From an uncultured Clostridia bacterium (GTDB lineage: Bacteria; Bacillota; Clostridia; Christensenellales; UBA1242), in contig CALWPG010000001.1 in assembly GCA_944383375.1 (NCBI GenBank), positions 1 to 64,000 of the forward strand: a stretch of DNA of 64,000 nucleotides. Direction: 5' to 3'. A program made the position numbers and the translations under genes. Positions 59,486 through 64,000 of the stretch are shown one piece after another. The notes beneath the pieces are model-generated. The model made no database searches. It saw only the letters and a program-made list of their open reading frames with translations, and was not told the DNA's origin. The first letter of the stretch is position 1. Every line of letters begins with the position of its first letter.

Positions 59486-59673
59486 CAATCTTCCTTTAAA
59501 TTAAACAAAAATTCGCCATAAGTTATAGTAGCACTATCACCACTATGCGAAACATTTGTAACGAGGTAAGTATCACCCTTTATGTTGTAATTGTTGCACA
59601 CAGTGCGGCATTTAATACCCTTATCTCTCAAAATGGTTAGCACGGTGTCTAGTGGCATTAAAACATAGTCCAT
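59485..59673 (-). CDS. small hypothetical protein between frr and uppS
   Basis: A 62-residue protein not recognised with certainty. MPLDTVLTILRDKGI and a later YLVTNVS strand vaguely resemble PASTA-like or other short clostridial proteins. It starts at the ATG that shares a base with the frr stop (TAATG), and its stop overlaps the uppS start, so it is translated as part of the operon. That tight fit argues for a real gene. Confidence 0.7.
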   Translation of the reverse strand: MDYVLMPLDTVLTILRDKGIKCRTVCNNYNIKGDTYLVTNVSHSGDSATITYGEFLFNLKED

Positions 59674-60245
59674 TATATTTCCATAACCTCTTTTTCTTTT
59701 GCCTCGCACTCTTCGTCACATAAGCCAATATATTTGTCTTGAAGTTTTTGAACATCGTCTTCAAGATTATTATATTCATCTTCGCTCAGCATGTTGTCTT
59801 TTTTCATTTGTTTGAACATATCCAAACAATCACGTCTAGCAGAACGCATGGTTACTTTAGTCTCTTCACTAAGCTTTTTAACCTGCTTTACAATCTCACG
59901 TCTTCTTTCCTCAGTCAATGCTGGAAATATCAACCTTATAATCTTTCCATCATCTGTTGGCTGAACACCCAAGTCTGCCATCTGAATGGCTTTTGAAACA
60001 TTTTTAAGTTGACTTTGATCCCAAACATTTATGGCAAGCACCCTCGCCTCTTGAACCTGAATATTTGCCATTTGATTGAGTGGAGTCATAACCCCATAAT
60101 ATTCCACCATAACCTTGTCAAGTATGTGTGGGTTTGCCCTACCAGCACGAATTACTTGATATTCGCCAATAAGGTGTGCATGTGCCTTTTTTAAGTCCTC
60201 TTCATAGCCATCAAGTACATCGTTTACCATTTGTTCGTCTTGCAT
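59673..60245 (-). CDS. frr: ribosome recycling factor
   Basis: A 190-residue L-shaped factor that splits post-termination ribosomes. IRAGRANPHILDKV and LTEERRREIVKQVKKLSEE are typical. AAGGAG precedes the ATG. pyrH, normally directly upstream, is absent; a repeat-bearing gap is found instead. Confidence 0.97.
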   Translation of the reverse strand: MQDEQMVNDVLDGYEEDLKKAHAHLIGEYQVIRAGRANPHILDKVMVEYYGVMTPLNQMANIQVQEARVLAINVWDQSQLKNVSKAIQMADLGVQPTDDGKIIRLIFPALTEERRREIVKQVKKLSEETKVTMRSARRDCLDMFKQMKKDNMLSEDEYNNLEDDVQKLQDKYIGLCDEECEAKEKEVMEI

Positions 60246-60620
60246 ATATACTCCTTACATTATTTTAACTAAAAATTATATTACAACAAAACAACAATAA
60301 AATCAAATGAAATAAGGTAATTTAGCATTTTGTCATATTCCACCGCATTTGTGTTATATCCAGCAATATACTCCTTGTCATGTCGAACGAAGTGAGACAT
60401 CTCAAAGATTCCTCGGAACTAAAAGTTCCTCGGAATGACAGGAAGTTATGCATCGCATCTCGGAATGACAGGGGTATTGTGTTATGTTGAAACACACCCA
60501 CCTGTCATCCAGAACAAAGTGAGGGATCTCATAGATTCCTCACCTGAAGGTTCGAGATGACACAGTGGTGAGATTCCTCGGAATGACAGAAGTAACATAT
60601 GTCATGGCATAAAACAAAAA
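60246..60620. repeat. dispersed fold-back repeats in the tsf-frr gap
   Basis: This 406-nt gap between tsf and frr has no gene. It holds two modules, about 60377-60441 and 60511-60599, each beginning TGTCAT and ending GGAATGACAG so the ends pair. Internally GAACGAAGTGAG / GAACAAAGTGAG and GATTCCTC recur. TCGGAATGACAG occurs three times (60430, 60460, 60588). This style of intergenic repeat is widespread in Bacteroidota and Bacillota genomes. Confidence 0.75.
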
Positions 60621-60647
60621 AAATGCCCAACAACATGTTGGGCATTT
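60621..60647 (-). terminator. terminator of rpsB-tsf
   Basis: AAATGCCCAA / TTGGGCATTT with a 7-nt loop, then T-rich on the minus strand. Confidence 0.88.
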
Positions 60648-60651
60648 GATG

Positions 60652-61302
60652 TTATTTTTTATTTGTCATTTTTGCAATTTCTTCAGCCAAGTTATCTTGA
60701 CGTTTCTCAAGTCCCTCTCCCATTTCATAGCGAACAAATCTTCTAACATTGATTTTTTCACCAATGGCGAGAACAGCTTCATTAATAACTTCTTTTACAG
60801 TTTTTGAAGTGTCTTTTACGAATTCCTGTTCCAAAAGGCAAATCTCTTTGTAGAATTTGTGTATTCTACCCTCAACCATTTTCTCAACAACATTTGCTGG
60901 TTTGCCTTCATTTAGAGATTGTTGAGTAAGAATTTCTTTTTCTTTTTCAACTTCTTCTGCTGGAACATCTTCAATTCGAACATATTTTGGATTGGCTGCA
61001 GCAATTTGCATAGCAACATCTTTAAGTAAAGTCAAAAATTGCTCACTTCTGGCGACAAAATCTGTTTCACAGTTAATTTCAACCAAAACGCCAATTTTGC
61101 CCCCCATATGAATATATGAGCCAACTGCACCTTCTGCAGCAATTCTATCAGCTTTTTTAGCAGCCGCAGCAATGCCTTTTTCTCTTAACCAAATAACTGC
61201 TTTGTCAAAATCTCCATCACTTTCGGTAAGAGCTTTTTTACAATCCATCATACCAGCACCTGTGCTAGCACGTAGTTTAACAACATCTTGAGCAGTAAAC
61301 AT
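60652..61302 (-). CDS. tsf: translation elongation factor Ts
   Basis: A 216-residue guanine exchange factor for EF-Tu. [17 protein letters not shown] at the N terminus and [13 protein letters not shown] near 74-86 are diagnostic. Length is typical for Firmicutes short forms. It lies 2 nt after rpsB. Confidence 0.97.
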   Translation of the reverse strand: MFTAQDVVKLRASTGAGMMDCKKALTESDGDFDKAVIWLREKGIAAAAKKADRIAAEGAVGSYIHMGGKIGVLVEINCETDFVARSEQFLTLLKDVAMQIAAANPKYVRIEDVPAEEVEKEKEILTQQSLNEGKPANVVEKMVEGRIHKFYKEICLLEQEFVKDTSKTVKEVINEAVLAIGEKINVRRFVRYEMGEGLEKRQDNLAEEIAKMTNKK

Positions 61303-61304
61303 AG

Positions 61305-62246
61305 TTATTCTCCTTTTTCTTCTTTGTTTTCAGTCTCTTTAATAGCTGCTTCTTCGGCAACTATTTCTTCAGCTTTAGGTTCAGCAGATTTTTCTGAGTC
61401 AACTGATTTTGTAGATTCTTTTTCTGCTTTTTTAGATGTTTTTTTTGCCTTAGCTTTCTTTGGCTTTTCTTCATCTTCTTCTTTAATTTCTGTTGGTTTA
61501 ACTTCTGCCAAAACTGCACTTATATCAACATCTTCATCCTCTGCCTGTTCCTTATTGACTGAAACTCCTTCGCGAGCCTCAATAACAGCATCTGCAATTG
61601 CACTTGCTATAAGTTTTACTGATCGGATAGCATCATCATTACCTGGTATAACATAGTCGATATCTGAAGGGTCACAATTTGTATCAATTAAACCCACCAT
61701 TGGGATATGGAGTGCCTTGGCTTCCTTAACGCAAATGTGTTCTTTTGTTGAATCAACAATAAAGATAACGCCTGGCATTTCGTGCATATCTTTTATGCCA
61801 CCAAGATTAGTCTCAAGTTTTTCCCTTTCATGTTTAAGTAATGCAACCTCTTTCTTAGGCAAAAGTTCGAACTCGCCAACTTTTTCCATTTGATTGAGTT
61901 TGTTCAATCTCTCAATTCTTTGTCTAATGGTTTTGAAATTTGTCAAAGTGCCACCAAGCCAACGATTGTTGACATAGTACATACCACAGCGAAGAGCCTC
62001 TTCTTTTACTGCTTCCTGTGCTTGTTTTTTTGTACCTACAAAAAGTACTGATTTGCCTGAAGCAACTACATCTCTTACAAAGTTGTAAGCCTTATCAATA
62101 AGTTCAGAAGTTTGCTCAAGGTTTATGATGTGGATATCGTTTCTAGCTGTAAAAATGTATTTAGCCATTTTTGGATTCCACTTTCTTGTCTGATGTCCAA
62201 AGTGTACACCAGCTTCAAGAAGTTGTTTCATTGAAATAACTGACAT
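61305..62246 (-). CDS. rpsB: 30S ribosomal protein S2 with long C-terminal extension
   Basis: A 313-residue S2. The core (about 1-232) is normal: [40 protein letters not shown]. An extra tail of about 80 residues, rich in Glu, Lys and Ala (repeats like [16 protein letters not shown]), follows. The ATG at 62246 follows AAGGAGG. Confidence 0.95.
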   Translation of the reverse strand: MSVISMKQLLEAGVHFGHQTRKWNPKMAKYIFTARNDIHIINLEQTSELIDKAYNFVRDVVASGKSVLFVGTKKQAQEAVKEEALRCGMYYVNNRWLGGTLTNFKTIRQRIERLNKLNQMEKVGEFELLPKKEVALLKHEREKLETNLGGIKDMHEMPGVIFIVDSTKEHICVKEAKALHIPMVGLIDTNCDPSDIDYVIPGNDDAIRSVKLIASAIADAVIEAREGVSVNKEQAEDEDVDISAVLAEVKPTEIKEEDEEKPKKAKAKKTSKKAEKESTKSVDSEKSAEPKAEEIVAEEAAIKETENKEEKGE

Positions 62247-62717
62247 TAATTTTTCCTCCTTGTTTTTAGTCTTCCCCAATGTTTTAACGCTCTTTTTGCA
62301 ACCTGCAAAACTGCATCGGCAACGGCAAAAAAATATACACTGGGTGTTAATTTGCCAATGAATGACTAAAAAAATATATCACAACAACAAAAATATTGCA
62401 AGTATTTTACATAAATAATATTGAAAGTAAATTAAAAACGTCCTGTTAGTTTTTGTTTGTTTATATCAATTTTCCTTGTATTCTTTTATGTTTCTTTATT
62501 TTTATTTGGTTTTATTATTTTTTTTTACAAATTATTAATAATCTTCTGTTATTTTTATTTAATATTGTATTATATCATAATTTATTTGAAATAATGTTTT
62601 TTTATTAGCTTATGTTTTTTTTTATTATTAATTATTCTGATTTGTCTAACTTTGTTGTTTTTAACTAAACATTTTTATACAACAAAAAAAACCTGCTTTA
62701 ATGCAGGTTTCTGATTT
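62247..62717. other. AT-rich intergenic region, rpsB leader and low-complexity DNA
   Basis: A 471-nt gap between fakA and rpsB. 62280-62350 holds the rpsB leader with small repeats (TGCAGTTTTGCAGGTTGCA on the minus strand) and a poorly spaced TTGGCA/TATATT promoter. The rest, about 62360-62680, is T-rich low-complexity DNA in which I see no gene or RNA. Confidence 0.6.
62689..62710 (-). terminator. terminator of fakA
   Basis: AAACCTGC-type stem ACCTGC / GCAGGT (62691-62708) with a TTTAAT loop, then T8 on the minus strand. Confidence 0.85.
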
Positions 62718-64000
62718 TCATTCCATAGATATAATATAATAATATACCGGCTGCCCACCGTCTATGATGGTCACTTCACACTCAGGATATTTGTTTGCAA
62801 GAGTGTCACGAAGTGCCTCGGCATCTTGTGCATTGACATCTTCACCATAAAATAGCGTAATGCTTACAACACTCTCATCAATCATTTTGCTGATCAAATC
62901 TTCAGTTGTTGGACCTACCAAATCGCCTTTTGCCAATATTGTTTTGTCATCAAGTCCTATGATCTCACCGACAGACAAATCAAATCCATCAACGTGAGTA
63001 GAACGAACTGCATATGTTACGGAGGCACTCTTAACATTTTTGAAAGCACTGTTCATACTCTCTGTGTTTTCTTCAATGCTGCCTTCTGGATTAAATGCTA
63101 GCGATGCTGAAATGCCTTCAGGTATATTTTTTGTTGGTATAACTACAAGATTTTTCGTTGTAAGCCCTTTTGCCTGTTCACATGCAAGTGTTATATTCTT
63201 ATTGTTAGGGAAAACAAAAACAGTCTTTGCTGGGACTTTGTCCACTGCTTGCGCGATATCTGCAGCGCTTGGATTCATAGTTTGACCACCTTGAATGATT
63301 TCATCAATCATCAAGTCCTTCATAAGGTCTGCTATTCCCTTACCAGGAGCGACAGAAACCATGCCAAGTTCTTTTAAATTCTCTTGTTTTTGGCCAGCCT
63401 TTTTCTTAAGTTCACGATTTTGCTCACGCATATTTTCTATCTTAAGATTATATAATTCGCCAAGTTCAAGTGCATAGCCAAGCGCCAAGTTAGGTTGATT
63501 GGTGTGAACGTGAACTTTAACCAACAGCAAATCACCAATACACAACACAGAGTCCCCTATTGCCATAAGCTTTTCTTTGAGCTTTTCAATATCGGCCTCC
63601 GTTGTCTTTTTATTCATGTTGATGATCATGTATTCGGTGCAATATCCAAATTCAATTTCTGCCAAGTTGTTTATATCAGCAATCACATCATCTGCAGTTT
63701 GTACTGGTTGTCCATCACTGAACGTAATGCCAGAAAAGTCTGTTTCACCGATAAGCGCCTTGTAAAAACCAGTGAAAATTACAATTAATCCTCTTCCACC
63801 AGAGTCGACAACACCTGCTTTTTTCAGTACAGGCAACATTTCAGGTGTCTGCTGAAGTGTTTCCTCTCCTTTTTCAAGAACTCGCTTAAAAAACTCCTCA
63901 AGATCACTGACCTTTTTAGCAATTTCAACTGCCTGCTCACTCATGACTCTAATCACAGTGAGAATTGTTCCTTCTTTTGGCTTTGTAACTGCTTTGTATG
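62718..64000 (-). CDS. fakA: fatty acid kinase subunit FakA / YloV (DAK2 family), 5' part outside window
   Basis: At least 427 residues are visible; the gene runs past the right edge, as the frame stays open and reads AVTKPKEGTILTV before IRVMSEQ, a DAK2 motif. The visible part has the end of the DAK2 kinase domain (GVVDSGGRGL), a middle domain with KVHVHTNQP, and the C-terminal fatty-acid-transfer partner-binding part ending VYYYIISME. FakA phosphorylates fatty acids bound by FakB. A GTG at 63956 is internal and not the start. Confidence 0.92.
   Translation of the reverse strand, partial: YKAVTKPKEGTILTVIRVMSEQAVEIAKKVSDLEEFFKRVLEKGEETLQQTPEMLPVLKKAGVVDSGGRGLIVIFTGFYKALIGETDFSGITFSDGQPVQTADDVIADINNLAEIEFGYCTEYMIINMNKKTTEADIEKLKEKLMAIGDSVLCIGDLLLVKVHVHTNQPNLALGYALELGELYNLKIENMREQNRELKKKAGQKQENLKELGMVSVAPGKGIADLMKDLMIDEIIQGGQTMNPSAADIAQAVDKVPAKTVFVFPNNKNITLACEQAKGLTTKNLVVIPTKNIPEGISASLAFNPEGSIEENTESMNSAFKNVKSASVTYAVRSTHVDGFDLSVGEIIGLDDKTILAKGDLVGPTTEDLISKMIDESVVSITLFYGEDVNAQDAEALRDTLANKYPECEVTIIDGGQPVYYYIISME

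Noticed and set aside
60377-60600. Possible CRISPR array or transposon ends in the repeat-rich gap
   Set aside because: The repeats are irregular fold-back modules with no uniform spacers, no cas genes and no transposase.
62360-62680. A hidden gene or RNA in the T-rich gap before rpsB
   Set aside because: Only low-complexity AT DNA with stops in all frames and no stable stems was seen.

Overview
The window is AT-rich DNA from an endospore-forming, low-GC Bacillota, most likely an uncultured Clostridia lineage (gut-type by gene content; the lineage is inference). The evidence is a dense set of sporulation genes: spoIIAA-spoIIAB-sigF, spoVAC-D-E, yunB, spoIVB, spoIIM, dacB, dacF, ytfJ and the full spoIIIA operon (AA to AH). 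These sit among clostridial-type housekeeping clusters and typical Firmicutes regulation: a T-box before pheST, a LexA box at lexA, ARG boxes at argR.

Layout. 1-1.1 kb: a phage-type integrase at the left edge, running toward a six-tRNA operon (Pro, Met/Ile2, Asp, Phe, Thr, Tyr; minus strand, 1.1-1.75 kb). 1.9-7.6 kb: forespore genes spoIIA-sigF, with tspO appended, an antisense Gly/Tyr-rich lipoprotein, spoVA and yunB. 7.6-16.2 kb: an RluA-type synthase, T-box-pheST, the cysteine desulfurase/ThiI pair and RNase Y. 16.2-23.5 kb: a more accessory stretch with a membrane-anchored PadR-like regulator, a divergent YgjP-type metalloprotein, an unrecognised 318-residue protein, a second tyrosine recombinase, lexA, tRNA-Thr(CGU), a short-chain reductase and a small membrane protein. 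23.5-37.5 kb (minus): a phosphatase, S1 protein, plsC, cmk, rluB, dacB, ytfJ, scpAB, site-2 protease, dacF, pnp, spoIIM, spoIVB, recN, argR. 37.8-46.1 kb (minus): oapA, a roughly 570-nt structured RNA that I assign to OLE RNA, xseBA, nusB, asp23 and spoIIIAH-AA. 46.2-64 kb (minus): efp, an MBL hydrolase, nfo, truB, nrnA, rbfA, infB, ylxQ, ylxR, nusA, rimP, a PolC-derived exonuclease, rseP, cdsA, uppS, a 62-residue ORF, frr, tsf, rpsB and the 3' part of fakA.

How it fits together. Much of the window supports spore formation: the SigF switch and its output, SpoIVB signalling to SigK/SigG control, the SpoIIIA-SpoIIM-SpoIIQ type channel and engulfment machinery, DPA uptake (SpoVA) and cortex/wall hydrolases. 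The rest is translation (PheRS, EF-P, IF2, RbfA, RimP, RRF, EF-Ts, S2), RNA modification and chromosome maintenance.

Most notable. (1) The OLE RNA/OapA pair lies between xseB and argR. (2) All five isoprenoid genes normally embedded in these conserved neighbourhoods (dxs, ispA, ispH, dxr, ispG) are cleanly missing while uppS is kept, which suggests replacement of the MEP pathway. (3) At the polC position only the N-terminal, OB and 3'-5' exonuclease parts remain. (4) Terminator-like hairpins carrying the next gene's Shine-Dalgarno precede dacF and spoIVB. (5) A PadR-family regulator fused to a membrane domain has repeat-containing operators shared with a divergent gene. No CRISPR array, insertion sequence or rRNA was seen.
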